This document shows positions 1 through 8,622 of a DNA stretch of 64,000 nt, in pieces. The number at the start of each line of letters is the position of its first letter. The first letter of the stretch is position 1. Origin of the DNA: Microcoleus sp. FACHB-831 (GTDB taxonomy: Bacteria; Cyanobacteriota; Cyanobacteriia; Cyanobacteriales; FACHB-T130); NCBI RefSeq assembly GCF_014695585.1, contig NZ_JACJON010000028.1, forward strand, positions 1 through 64,000, read 5' to 3'. The position numbers were made by a program, and so were the translations under genes. The notes below the pieces were generated by a model. It saw nothing but the letters and a program-made list of their open reading frames with translations. It was not told the origin of the DNA and searched no databases.

Positions 1-1
1 A

Positions 2-103
2 TCTTTTGCTGCTGTTAAGTATTTATTTGAGTTTGTTACTCATCGCCAAATCTTTGACTTTCCAAAGCTGTTTACCTATGGCAATTTCTCACAACTGATT
101 TAG
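2..103 (+). CDS. C-terminal tail of an unidentified gene (partial)
   Basis: The first 100 bases hold an open frame that enters from outside the window and stops at TAG 101-103. It encodes 33 residues rich in Phe and aromatic residues, ending in FSQLI. I do not recognise the family. The tail alone is compatible with the end of a transposase or another short accessory protein, but no catalytic motif is visible. The frame may also be open by chance. Confidence 0.35.
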   Translation, partial: SFAAVKYLFEFVTHRQIFDFPKLFTYGNFSQLI

Positions 104-515
104 GATTGCTATATATAGAAAATAACTTTAGGTGGCGAATTTTGTGACTGGCGATGCCCGACAAAGCCTTGATTGCCACGATCCTGTCAACGTCTGCGGC
201 AGTAATTTAGTATGTTCAGAACAGCTAAAATTTAAAAAAAATGGGTAAAATTAGCAAAATTATTTAGAGCCAAAGATTATAGAGCTAGGCTTTGAAAATC
301 GGCTCGCAAAAGCATCCATATAAGTAAGGACATAAGATTGCAACTGCACAAAGTCCCCAGCATAAAAGGAAATTGCCAGAATGCTGATTGGGGTTTGAGT
401 GTTTTAAACTATAAGTAGTAAGCTGAATCCCATAGCTTTTTCTTTTGCCTTTTGGCTTTTAACTTTTAACGTGTTTAGTAGGGTGGGCAACGCCCACCCG
501 ATAGCTAATAAAAGC
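104..515. other. Non-coding stretch upstream of the petL-like gene
   Basis: This stretch of about 410 bases is AT-rich and has no convincing gene on either strand. Short open frames start near 145 but resemble nothing known. The only structured element seen is the GTGGGC hairpin repeat at 481-499. No tRNA-like fold was found by eye. Confidence 0.5.
481..499. repeat. GGGTGGGC-AAC-GCCCACCC hairpin repeat, copy 1
   Basis: A perfect 8-bp stem with a 3-nt AAC loop. Near-identical hairpins occur at 16865-16881 after sufS and at 17735-17749 after the sufS remnant. This copy lies 16 bp beyond the 3' end of the minus-strand petL-like gene, so it could act as its transcript end. It belongs to a class of short GC-rich palindromes dispersed in cyanobacterial genomes. 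Confidence 0.7.
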
Positions 516-617
516 TTAGATCAACTTGACAGCTTTTAGGCCGAAAAACAGGGCTAGGGCAGCACCAGTGGCACCCCCCAATATTAAGAAATAAGCTATA
601 ACAGCAGAGAGTTCCAT
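516..617 (-). CDS. petL: Cytochrome b6f complex subunit PetL-like small membrane protein
   Basis: A 33-residue frame starts at ATG 617 and ends at TAA 516. It encodes one hydrophobic helix (about residues 5-27) followed by a basic tail ending GLKAVKLI. PetL subunits of the cytochrome b6f complex are 31-33 residues, have one transmembrane helix and end in similar basic-hydrophobic tails, which is the basis for the call. PetL stabilises the dimeric complex in the thylakoid membrane. The gene stands alone between an uncharacterised tail and aroB, which is usual because petL is often unlinked from other pet genes. Other single-helix photosynthetic subunits remain possible; the assignment rests on length, hydropathy and the C-terminal motif only. 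Confidence 0.7.
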   Translation of the reverse strand: MELSAVIAYFLILGGATGAALALFFGLKAVKLI

Positions 618-711
618 TCAGTTTCCATGCAAGTGATTTCCCTAGCAAGTAGGGAGTTGGCAATATAAAGTATAATGCACCGCACGGGCGATTAATCTAT
701 TGGGTTTTACT

Positions 712-1809
712 ATGCAATCTGTTATTAGTGTTGATTTGCCAAATGAATCTTACGACATCGCGATCGCGCCAGACAGCTTAGAGCAACTGGGTTCATTGAT
801 GGCGAAATTGAATGTGGGGAAGAAAGCCTTAGTGGTTTCTAACCGAGAGCTTTTCCGCTATTACGGTAAATCTGCGATCGCATCCCTCCAAGAAGCCGGG
901 TTTGAAGTCGCATCCTGCACCCTCCCAGCCGGAGAACGTTACAAAAGCCTCGCCTCAGTCCAAAAAATCTACAGCGCCGCCTTTGAAAACCTCCTAGAGC
1001 GTTCCTCAACCTTAGTAGCTTTGGGGGGAGGCGTAATTGGCGATATGACAGGCTTTGCAGCAGCCACCTGGCTGCGCGGCATCAACTTCGTGCAAGTGCC
1101 AACCACACTTTTAGCGATGGTCGATGCCTCAATAGGCGGCAAAACTGGCGTCAATCATCCCCAAGGAAAAAACTTAATTGGCGCATTTTATCAACCCAAA
1201 CTGGTTTTAATTGACCCAAAGGTGCTGTCTACCTTACCAGTGCGGGAATTTCGGGCTGGGATGGCAGAAGTTATCAAGTACGGCGTCATCTGGGATGCGG
1301 AGTTATTCGTTCAGATGGAGCAAGCTGCAAGCCTCGACCAACTAGACCACCTCGATGATGGATTATTGCAAGAAATTCTAATTCGCTCTTGCCAAGCAAA
1401 AGCAACTGTAGTTAGCAAAGACGAAAAAGAATCTGGACTGCGGGCAATTCTCAACTACGGACACACCATCGCTCATGCTGTAGAAAGCTTGACAGGCTAT
1501 CGTTTAGTCAATCATGGCGAAGCTGTTGCAATTGGTATGGTAGCAGCAGGTCAATTGGCTGCTTATCTCGAACTTTGGGACAAAGCAGCCGCGCAGCGTC
1601 AGGATGCTTTAATCAGAAAAGCGGCATTACCTACTAAGTTGCCAGCAGGCGTTAATATTGAAGCGATAATCGAGGCGCTACAAAGCGATAAAAAAGTCCA
1701 AGCAGGTAAAGTGCGATTTGTACTTCCTACCCAGATTGGCGCTGCGACGGTGACTGACCAAGTACCCCAAGATTTGATTAGGCAAGTGCTGCGACAAATG
1801 GAATCTTAG
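712..1809 (+). CDS. aroB: 3-dehydroquinate synthase
   Basis: Cytoplasmic enzyme converting DAHP to 3-dehydroquinate, the second step of the shikimate pathway to aromatic amino acids and quinones. The 365-residue product has the NAD-binding glycine motif [11 protein letters not shown] (about 104-114), the segment [17 protein letters not shown] (about 130-146), GMAEVIKYG (about 183-191), and the zinc-ligand regions LNYGHTIAH and [10 protein letters not shown] (about 247-276). Length is normal for the family. The frame is open from a TTG at 700, but ATG 712 gives the usual N-terminus, so I chose it. It is convergent with era, sharing an inverted repeat between the two stop codons. Confidence 0.96.
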   Translation: MQSVISVDLPNESYDIAIAPDSLEQLGSLMAKLNVGKKALVVSNRELFRYYGKSAIASLQEAGFEVASCTLPAGERYKSLASVQKIYSAAFENLLERSSTLVALGGGVIGDMTGFAAATWLRGINFVQVPTTLLAMVDASIGGKTGVNHPQGKNLIGAFYQPKLVLIDPKVLSTLPVREFRAGMAEVIKYGVIWDAELFVQMEQAASLDQLDHLDDGLLQEILIRSCQAKATVVSKDEKESGLRAILNYGHTIAHAVESLTGYRLVNHGEAVAIGMVAAGQLAAYLELWDKAAAQRQDALIRKAALPTKLPAGVNIEAIIEALQSDKKVQAGKVRFVLPTQIGAATVTDQVPQDLIRQVLRQMES

Positions 1810-1812
1810 TTG

Positions 1813-1863
1813 TTAACCGCAGCGTGTTACAGATAAAGGCAATAGACGTGCGGCTGCGGTTTA
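1813..1863. terminator. Shared inverted repeat between convergent aroB and era
   Basis: AACCGCAGC (1815-1823) is the exact reverse complement of GCTGCGGTT (1853-1861), separated by a 29-nt loop. The flanking TTA and TA extend the pairing. It sits exactly between the two convergent stop codons, so it is a candidate bidirectional terminator. No long T tract follows on either strand, so this is inference from position and symmetry. Confidence 0.45.
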
Positions 1864-2841
1864 GTCTTTTTCGACTTTATAACCCAACTCGGCTAAGCGC
1901 AGGCGAGATTGCCGCCATTTGGGTTCGACTTTAACAAACAGTTCTAGATAGACTTTTCCAGCAATTAACTTTTGGATTTGTTCGCGGGCGGCGCTGCCAA
2001 GTGTTTTTAGCATAATACCGCTTTTACCTATCAAAATACCTTTTTGGGAATCGCGTTCAACGTTAATGCTAGCAAAAACGCGGGTAAGGTTAGGTTGCTC
2101 TTCTATCATCTCGATGATGACTGCTACTGAGTGGGGTACTTCTTCGCGGGTTAGCAGTAATATTTGTTCGCGGATTAGTTCGCCGATGATAAAGCGTTCC
2201 GGCTGGTCGGTTACTAAGTCTGGGGGATAATAGTATGGGCCAGGTTCTAGGCTGTTAATTAATGTTTGTTGTAGCGCGTCCGTGCCGTCGCCTGTAAGGG
2301 CGGAAAATTTGACAATTTCCCAGTTGTGAGGTTCAGCTAGCTGGGAATAGCTATTATTTATCCGCTGTGAATCTGCTGGTTGTTGATCTGATTTGTTTAA
2401 TCCTAAGATAACTGGGGTTTTGGTTCGTTCTAGAATATCGACAATGAAGCGATCGCCCCCTCCAGCCTCGACGGAACCATCTACGACAAACAACACTACA
2501 TCGACAGAATCAATGGCAATTCTGGCATTTTGAACTAATACTTTCCCCAGTTGGTGATGGGGTTTGTGGATTCCTGGAGTGTCCACAAAAATTATCTGCG
2601 CTTCTGGTGTCGTCAAAATTCCCCGCAGGCGATTTCGCGTAGTTTGGGCTACTGGGGAAGTGATAGCAATTTTTTGCCCTACCAGGCAGTTCATTAGCGT
2701 CGATTTGCCCACATTGGGGCGTCCGATGATGGCTATGAAGCCAGATTTAAATCCCTCTGGTGCTTGGGGAATAGTTTGCCATTCTGAAATTTCCGGTAGC
2801 TGGCTGTCTAAGGGTAAGTCTGTGTTGTCGTCGTCTTCCAT
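1861..2841 (-). CDS. era: GTPase Era
   Basis: Ribosome-biogenesis GTPase that binds the 3' end of 16S rRNA during maturation of the small subunit. The 326-residue product shows G1 GRPNVGKST (40-48), G3 DTPG (87-90), G4 NKSD (149-152) and a C-terminal KH RNA-binding domain with the IGKSG loop (271-275). An acidic N-terminal extension of about 30 residues (MEDDDNTD onward) precedes the G domain, which makes the protein slightly longer than E. coli Era (about 300). The start is ATG 2841. It is monocistronic here and convergent with aroB. Confidence 0.95.
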   Translation of the reverse strand: MEDDDNTDLPLDSQLPEISEWQTIPQAPEGFKSGFIAIIGRPNVGKSTLMNCLVGQKIAITSPVAQTTRNRLRGILTTPEAQIIFVDTPGIHKPHHQLGKVLVQNARIAIDSVDVVLFVVDGSVEAGGGDRFIVDILERTKTPVILGLNKSDQQPADSQRINNSYSQLAEPHNWEIVKFSALTGDGTDALQQTLINSLEPGPYYYPPDLVTDQPERFIIGELIREQILLLTREEVPHSVAVIIEMIEEQPNLTRVFASINVERDSQKGILIGKSGIMLKTLGSAAREQIQKLIAGKVYLELFVKVEPKWRQSRLRLAELGYKVEKD

Positions 2842-3084
2842 ATTGTGCGCGTGTTTTGCTTTATCAACTTGCCGATGTGCCCCAAAATGCCCAATTTACA
2901 AGAAGAATTACTTGCTTGTGGTTGGGACATTCCCCTTATAAGGAGGCGCAGGGGGAGTGCGTTTCCTCCAATGTACTGCGATCGCTAGCGTCGTAACCGA
3001 TAGATTTTGCTTACTTTCTCAAAAAGCACGATGGATAACACTTAATAAAGTTAGTCTTTAGATAGATGAAGGAGAAATATTCTT

Positions 3085-5724
3085 GTGGGATGCCGTTTTC
3101 ACCGCCTCAACTTCGTAACTGCGACTCTGCTATTTTCTCTAACTTCAAGCATCCAGGTGGTAGGGACAGGGTTAATAGGGGCTGCATCGGTTAGCGCCCA
3201 AACTACTGAAAATAGAAGTAAAGAGGCATTGCTGCTGTATCAAGCAGGTACGCAGCAGTATAACCAAGGTCAGTTTCGAGAAGCGTTACAGACGTTTCAA
3301 AAGGTTTTAGCACTCGCCAAAGTGAAGGGCGATCGCCAAGGTGAAACGGTTGCTCTCAACTACATTGGCTTAGTTTACTTTAATTTGGGACAATATCCCC
3401 AAGCCTTAAATTGCTACAACCAAACTTTAGTAATTACAAAAAAAATAGGTAACAAAGCGGGTGAAGGAGCAACGCTCAACAACATTGGCGCACTTTACAC
3501 AACTTTAGGCCAATATGACCAAGCCTTGAAGTTTTTTTATCGAGCTTTGGTAATTATCAAACAAGTAGGTGACAAGGCACAGCAAGGAAAAACTCTTACT
3601 GGTATCGGGTCAGTTTACAACAATATGGGTGATTATAACCAAGCTTTAAAGTTCTTTAAGCAAGCTTTGGTAATTATCAAACAAGCAGGTGACAAAGCGC
3701 AACAAGGGAAAACTCTTACTGGCATTGGCGCAGTTTATAAAAACCTGGGTAAGTATCATCAATCTTTGCAATTTTTTGAGCAAGCTTTGGTAATTATCAA
3801 CCAAGTAGGCGACAAAGCTCAACAAGGGAAAACGCTTACTGGTATTGCATCAACTTATTACATTTTGGGACAATATCCCCAATCTTTAAGCTTCTATAAA
3901 CAAGCAAGAACCATTTTCAAAGAAGTCGGTAACAAGACGGGGGAAGCGACAGCACTCACGGGCATGGGGCCAATTTACTATCTTTTGGGTAAGTATGCTG
4001 ATGCCGAACAAACGCTATTTGCTGCTATTAAGGTTATGGAGCTTCTGCGAAACGGACTACTTGATAGTGATAAAATTTCAATGTTTGAAACTCAGGCTGT
4101 CACTTACCGCTTGCTGCAACAAACACTTATTGCTCAGAAGAAGACAAATGCTGCTTTAGAAATCTCGGAGCGTGGCAGAGCTAGAGCGATTGTGGAGTTA
4201 TTATCATCGCGGATCTCAGAAAGTACCGCGAATAAAGTCACTATTAAACCGCTAGAAATTAGACAAATACAGCTAGTTGCTAAAAAACAAAATGCCACAT
4301 TAGTTCAATATTCGATTATCTATAATGATTTTCCCCTTGATGCTAATCAGAAATGGCGTCCAGCAGCAATTTTAATCTGGGCGATCGCGCCTACAGGTGA
4401 AGTGAGATTTCGCCTGGTCGATCTCAATCCTCTATGGCAACAACAAAAAACAACTATTAGACAGTTAATACCCAACTACTCAAACATTGTAATGGAGCAT
4501 CCTAAATCCGAGCAAAAAGTTTCAAACGCTAGTAATTCTGTAGTAGCTATAGTCCAGCGCAGCAGAAACGATTTTTGGATAGAAGTCGCTTTAGTTCTAA
4601 TCGTTTCTGCTAGCATCATCAGTATTGCTGCCTGGTTATGGCGATTTCGATGTAGCAATAATACAATTCTGGCAGAAGTAAGCCGCAAATCTCGCTGGTT
4701 AATTATTTCGTTGTTAATGTTATTAGTAGCTGGCAGTAATAAATTTTTATTGTTGTTGCCTCAAAACGAACCTATCGCCGATAGCGATCGCGGTTTGGGA
4801 TTTGTTTTCAAAGCTCAGAAGTTTAGCCAGAGCGATCGCTTAAAGCAACTGCATAAACTTTTAATTGAACCAATAGCTGATTTTCTACCTAAAGATCCTA
4901 ACGCCCATGTAATTTTTATTCCCCAATCCTTCTTATTCCTAGTTCCCTTCCCCGCCTTACAAGATGCCAATGGCAAATACTTGATTGAAAAACACACCAT
5001 TCTCAGCGCACCCTCGATTCAAGTTTTGGATTTAACGCAAAAGCGCACGACAGGGATTTTTTATGGTGGTTCAAATGCGCTAATAGTTGGCAATCCTACT
5101 ATGCCCAGCTTAGCTACCCATAGCGGTGAACCCGAACAAAAATTGCCCAGCTTACCTGGTGCCGAACAAGAAGCTATTGCGATCGCGCATTTACTTAAAA
5201 CTCAAGCAATTATTGGCGATCGCGCCACTAAACGAGCCATCTTACAGAAGATGCCTTCATCGCGAATTATTCATCTAGCAACTCACGGGTTACTGGACGA
5301 ACTTAGGGGGATGAATAGCGCGATCGCTCTTGCTCCTGACCCCCCTTCATCCCCACCTTACCAAGGCGGGAGAGGCAAGGTTAACGGTTTTCTTACCGCT
5401 GAGGAAATTTTGGATACAAAGATTAAGTTAAACGCCGAATTAGTTGTTTTGAGTGCTTGCGACACTGGCAGAGGAAAAATCACAGGCGATGGCATTGTTG
5501 GGTTATCGCGTTCGCTAATTTCTGCTGGTGTCAAGAGTGTAGTTGTCTCGCTGTGGTCGGTTCCAGATGCTCCTACGGCATTTTTGATGACAGAGTTTTA
5601 TCGCCAGATGCAACAACAACCAGATAAGGCGCGATCGCTGCGAAAGGCAATGCTAACCACAATGAAACAACACCCCAATCCCAAAGATTGGGCGGCATTT
5701 ACTCTCATTGGTCAAGCTGATTAA
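3085..5724 (+). CDS. Membrane-associated TPR-CHAT domain protein
   Basis: An 879-residue protein with an N-terminal signal or anchor segment (about 10-40), about seven tetratricopeptide units of 40 residues (about 48-320), a linker, two hydrophobic segments (about 499-518 and 538-558), and a C-terminal CHAT (caspase HetF-associated with TPRs) domain. The CHAT catalytic dyad is visible as His in IIHLATHG (about 733) and Cys in VVLSACDTG (about 791). CHAT domains are caspase-like peptidases, and TPRs bind partners. Several TPR units are nearly identical at DNA level (starting near 3560, 3680 and 3800), a sign of recent duplication. The start is GTG 3085 with GGAG ten bases upstream. The substrate is unknown. 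The two membrane spans between TPR and CHAT are unusual and would place the domains relative to a membrane. A short repeat interrupts the CHAT domain (5339-5378). Confidence 0.85.
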   Translation: MGCRFHRLNFVTATLLFSLTSSIQVVGTGLIGAASVSAQTTENRSKEALLLYQAGTQQYNQGQFREALQTFQKVLALAKVKGDRQGETVALNYIGLVYFNLGQYPQALNCYNQTLVITKKIGNKAGEGATLNNIGALYTTLGQYDQALKFFYRALVIIKQVGDKAQQGKTLTGIGSVYNNMGDYNQALKFFKQALVIIKQAGDKAQQGKTLTGIGAVYKNLGKYHQSLQFFEQALVIINQVGDKAQQGKTLTGIASTYYILGQYPQSLSFYKQARTIFKEVGNKTGEATALTGMGPIYYLLGKYADAEQTLFAAIKVMELLRNGLLDSDKISMFETQAVTYRLLQQTLIAQKKTNAALEISERGRARAIVELLSSRISESTANKVTIKPLEIRQIQLVAKKQNATLVQYSIIYNDFPLDANQKWRPAAILIWAIAPTGEVRFRLVDLNPLWQQQKTTIRQLIPNYSNIVMEHPKSEQKVSNASNSVVAIVQRSRNDFWIEVALVLIVSASIISIAAWLWRFRCSNNTILAEVSRKSRWLIISLLMLLVAGSNKFLLLLPQNEPIADSDRGLGFVFKAQKFSQSDRLKQLHKLLIEPIADFLPKDPNAHVIFIPQSFLFLVPFPALQDANGKYLIEKHTILSAPSIQVLDLTQKRTTGIFYGGSNALIVGNPTMPSLATHSGEPEQKLPSLPGAEQEAIAIAHLLKTQAIIGDRATKRAILQKMPSSRIIHLATHGLLDELRGMNSAIALAPDPPSSPPYQGGRGKVNGFLTAEEILDTKIKLNAELVVLSACDTGRGKITGDGIVGLSRSLISAGVKSVVVSLWSVPDAPTAFLMTEFYRQMQQQPDKARSLRKAMLTTMKQHPNPKDWAAFTLIGQAD
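5339..5378. repeat. Dispersed C-rich repeat inserted in frame in the CHAT domain
   Basis: The stretch around 5339-5378 has the form CCCCCTTCATCCCC..ACCAAGGCGGGAGAGG. This is the sequence style of an intergenic repeat common in cyanobacteria (a C-run, then CTTACCAAGG and a G-run). It is translated as PPSSPPYQGGRG between the catalytic His and Cys motifs of the CHAT domain and keeps the frame open. The repeat identity is from memory of the pattern, not a search. Confidence 0.5.
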
Positions 5725-5772
5725 TATCAATAAAATTATTAAGGCTATCTCTAATTTAGAATTATCCTTCAT

Positions 5773-6891
5773 TTAAATTAACGATAATACATACTCGCCT
5801 TCGTTAACAGCATGGTTAGTTGAAACATCAAACACTAAACCATCTGAAGAGGCACAAATATCAATTAATTTAGGTAACTCTAACTCTTTATTAAAACTCA
5901 AAATCTGGTAAAGCCTTTCTCCAGCTTTAACAAAACTACCCAACTGCAATCTTGATTGAATCATGCCTCCAACTGGCGCATAGTATTTAATAATGCTAGT
6001 TTTTGCAATAGATCTCATTGTCTCCGAAGCAGGGAGGGGATAACCAGCGATCGCTAATATTTTTTTAGCAGCTAGATAATTTTTTATTCCCTCTACACCT
6101 TTAGCGACAGACTCTGGATTCATTTGCATTCCCCCACCCAGTTCTAGCGTCCAAGACTCTATATCAAATTGGATAGGTTTTCCCACCTTCCCCAGCCTAT
6201 CTTCTAGTGCTAGCCAAGGATTGATAAAAGCTTCATCAAAAGCATTACCATCATATTCATCTAATAAAATTCCATAATCTAGCAAAAAATATTTTGCACT
6301 TTCTTCTCTACCACGAAAACCATAGATGTAGTCTATAGCTTGATTAGAAGAACTATGGATGTCTATAACATAATCTGCATCTAAACATAAAGATTGCAAT
6401 TGGTAGCGATATCGCTCGTTGAATGGAACGCTGCTAGGAGAATTTATTTTTTCTAAGAGCTTTGCAAAACTTTTTTGAATGCGCTTTAAATATTTTTCTC
6501 TTATAGCATCTATCTCAAGCTCGATATAATATTCATCGCATCCTGGGGCGCGATCGCTACTTTCATAGTCCCAAAAGATGCGGTTCCAGTCTTTACCATC
6601 GTAGATATTATATCGACCAGTAGAAAAGACGTGCGATCGCTGATTTGTGCTAATAGGGTTGCACACTGGCACCAGCCAAATTTCACCGTTTATCTGGCTG
6701 GCGTCTAGCGTTGTCAAAAACTCAATCAACTGGTGAATAACCGCATTGCCAACAATTTCAGCACCGTGCAGATTGGCTTGCAGATATGCCTTTTTACCAG
6801 GGTTAGCACCGATAAATTTATACAGTTGAATTGACAAGCGATCGCCTGAAGCAAGATGCTGAATCGGAATGGTAGAAATATTCGGAATCAT
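5773..6891 (-). CDS. Succinylglutamate desuccinylase/aspartoacylase family zinc carboxypeptidase
   Basis: A 372-residue M14-like zinc hydrolase. Metal ligands are visible: His42 and Glu45 in NLHGAEIVGN, and His179 in VIDIHSSS. The catalytic Glu lies in TLELGGG (about 250). These fit the AstE/AspA family, which removes acyl or amino-acid groups from small amides. The exact substrate cannot be read from sequence. A C-terminal biotinyl-lipoyl-like beta segment (about 295-372) is typical of the longer bacterial members. The start is ATG 6891. It is convergent with the TPR-CHAT gene and lies 52 bp downstream of the phosphatase gene on the same strand, so the two could be co-transcribed. Confidence 0.85.
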   Translation of the reverse strand: MIPNISTIPIQHLASGDRLSIQLYKFIGANPGKKAYLQANLHGAEIVGNAVIHQLIEFLTTLDASQINGEIWLVPVCNPISTNQRSHVFSTGRYNIYDGKDWNRIFWDYESSDRAPGCDEYYIELEIDAIREKYLKRIQKSFAKLLEKINSPSSVPFNERYRYQLQSLCLDADYVIDIHSSSNQAIDYIYGFRGREESAKYFLLDYGILLDEYDGNAFDEAFINPWLALEDRLGKVGKPIQFDIESWTLELGGGMQMNPESVAKGVEGIKNYLAAKKILAIAGYPLPASETMRSIAKTSIIKYYAPVGGMIQSRLQLGSFVKAGERLYQILSFNKELELPKLIDICASSDGLVFDVSTNHAVNEGEYVLSLI

Positions 6892-6943
6892 GGACTAAAT
6901 ATTTTAGATAGCTCAAGCCTTGCCAAAGAATAATTTTGCCTTT

Positions 6944-7582
6944 TCAAGTCCCCGGTAAATTACGCAACCGCTCATCAAAATGCGTGCGGTCAGCCAGGGC
7001 ATGAAGTAAGGGGCCGTGCGAACCAAATTCTACTATACTAACCGAACCAACCGGACATCCCAAACGATAGCGGAAGCGACCGACATCAATACCTAAAAGT
7101 TCGCACAGCATAATGCGAATTGTAGCTTTGTGCGAGACAATCAACACATTTCCCGTGCTATAAAGCTGCTGAATTTCTTCAATAACTTGTAGAGAACGGT
7201 GCGCGATCGCTATAGCAGCTTCACCATCAGTCGGCGGATACCAAGCAGGATCTGCAATCCAACGAATGTAATCATCGTGGTATTGCTTGCTAACCGTTTC
7301 TATCGATTGTCCTTCCCACTTGCCATAGTTAATCTCCTTCAACCCCTCCCGCAGTTGCAACTCCATTCCCACTGCTTCTTGCAATGGTTGCGCCGTCGCT
7401 TTAGTGCGTTGCATGGGACTGCAAAAAATAGCTTCCCAAGAGGTATCGCGGTAAGCAGCAGCAAAAGCCTTTGCCATATCCAAACCATCTGGGGTTAGTT
7501 CTGGATCTATCGAACCGCAGAAAACATTATCTCGGCTGCGGGCAGTTTGTCCGTGACGGAGGAAGTATAGAGTTAGGCTCAA
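6944..7582 (-). CDS. Histidine phosphatase family protein
   Basis: A 212-residue member of the phosphoglycerate mutase-like superfamily. The phospho-accepting motif RHGQT is at residues 9-13, SPMQRT with Arg59 follows, an acid/base Glu lies near 83 (LKEINYGKWEG), and the second catalytic His is His151 in IVSHKAT. Length and the GKWEG element resemble CobC/GpmB-type phosphatases. Candidates are alpha-ribazole phosphatase, glucosyl-3-phosphoglycerate phosphatase or a broad phosphatase; motifs do not decide. The start is TTG 7582, forced by the closeness of the RHG motif and the lack of an upstream in-frame ATG. Confidence 0.85.
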   Translation of the reverse strand: MSLTLYFLRHGQTARSRDNVFCGSIDPELTPDGLDMAKAFAAAYRDTSWEAIFCSPMQRTKATAQPLQEAVGMELQLREGLKEINYGKWEGQSIETVSKQYHDDYIRWIADPAWYPPTDGEAAIAIAHRSLQVIEEIQQLYSTGNVLIVSHKATIRIMLCELLGIDVGRFRYRLGCPVGSVSIVEFGSHGPLLHALADRTHFDERLRNLPGT

Positions 7583-7739
7583 GGTAATTTTCTCTGATGG
7601 TCTGAGTTAAGGATACAACGCTTCGCGATCGCGAGGACGCTTGCTCAATGGTATACCTATTAATTCATCCCGATCGCTGCAACTTTACGAGGGAGATTGA
7701 TGTATGCTTGTCAAGCGTAAAATCTACCTCACTTAACCA

Positions 7740-8501
7740 ATGACTACGCAACCTCGCGGCTATGGCTGGATTCCAGACCGACCAGACTCAAGAGACATTA
7801 AATATTCTGCACCTCAACAAGTAATTAGCAATTTACCGCCAAAAGTAGATCTGCGATCGCAGTTACCAGCAGTTTACGAGCAAGGTTCTATTGGTAGCTG
7901 TACGGCACAATCAATTAGTGCAGCATTTTACTTTTGTCAAACCAAGCAAAAGATATTTTCTTTTGAGCCTAGTAAACTATTTACTTATTATGTTACGCGA
8001 GATATTGAAGGAACAATTAACCAAGATTGCGGCGCAACGCTGAGAAATACCATTAAGTCTATTAACAAATTTGGCGTCTGTCCTGAATCAATTTGGCCTT
8101 ATAAACCAGAACGGTTAATGGTTCAGCCAACTCCTACCTGTTACGACACTGCTAGCAGACATATAGCTATTTCTTACAGTCAGGTTACGCAGAGTTTACG
8201 CCAGCTAAAAGGTTGTCTAGCTTCTGGCTTTCCTTTCGCTTTGGGCATGACAATTTATGAAACTTTTGAAAGCGAAGAGGTAGCTAAGACAGGGAAGTTA
8301 AATTTACCTTGGACTAATGAACAACTGGTGGGAGGTCATGCAGTATTAGCAGTTGGATATGATGACTCCCAGAAGAGATTCATCCTTAGAAACTCTTGGG
8401 GTAAGCAATGGGGAATGGCTGGTTATTTTACCGTACCTTATGATTATATTTTGAATCCCGATTTAGCTGCTGACTTTTGGACAGTAAGAATAGTCAAGTA
8501 A
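7740..8501 (+). CDS. C1 (papain-like) family peptidase
   Basis: A 253-residue protein containing the complete papain triad and oxyanion Gln: Gln48 and Cys54 in YEQGSIGSCTAQ, His200 in VGGHAVLAVGYDD, and Asn218 in LRNSWG. The N-terminus (GYGWIPDRPDSRD) is the usual start of bacterial C1A peptidases that lack an inhibitory propeptide. No signal peptide is seen, so a cytoplasmic location is likely. The start is ATG 7740. It is transcribed alone, divergently from the phosphatase gene. The substrate is unknown; roles in stress proteolysis or secondary metabolism are only speculation. Confidence 0.87.
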   Translation: MTTQPRGYGWIPDRPDSRDIKYSAPQQVISNLPPKVDLRSQLPAVYEQGSIGSCTAQSISAAFYFCQTKQKIFSFEPSKLFTYYVTRDIEGTINQDCGATLRNTIKSINKFGVCPESIWPYKPERLMVQPTPTCYDTASRHIAISYSQVTQSLRQLKGCLASGFPFALGMTIYETFESEEVAKTGKLNLPWTNEQLVGGHAVLAVGYDDSQKRFILRNSWGKQWGMAGYFTVPYDYILNPDLAADFWTVRIVK

Positions 8502-8526
8502 TTAATAATAAGAGTAAGGGCAATAC

Positions 8527-8556
8527 TCGCTGCGCTCGTTCGCTTCGCTACGCGCT
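8527..8556. repeat. Short GCTTCGC-type dispersed repeat
   Basis: The segment reads CGCTGCGCTCGTTCGCTTCG followed by CTACGCGC. This is a repeat style often seen between cyanobacterial genes, and a shorter related piece occurs near 10200 inside the pentapeptide gene. It lies in the spacer between two convergent genes. The class name is unknown to me. Confidence 0.4.
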
Positions 8557-8622
8557 TTATTTGTAGCGAGAAGGGCGATCGCTGTCATTGCACGCACAAC
8601 TCTTTCAGAACATCAGCCAAGT

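Noticed and set aside
3066-3090. ATG at 3066 as the start of the TPR-CHAT gene
   Set aside because: It is in a different frame from the protein; the GGAG site and GTG 3085 fit the long frame.
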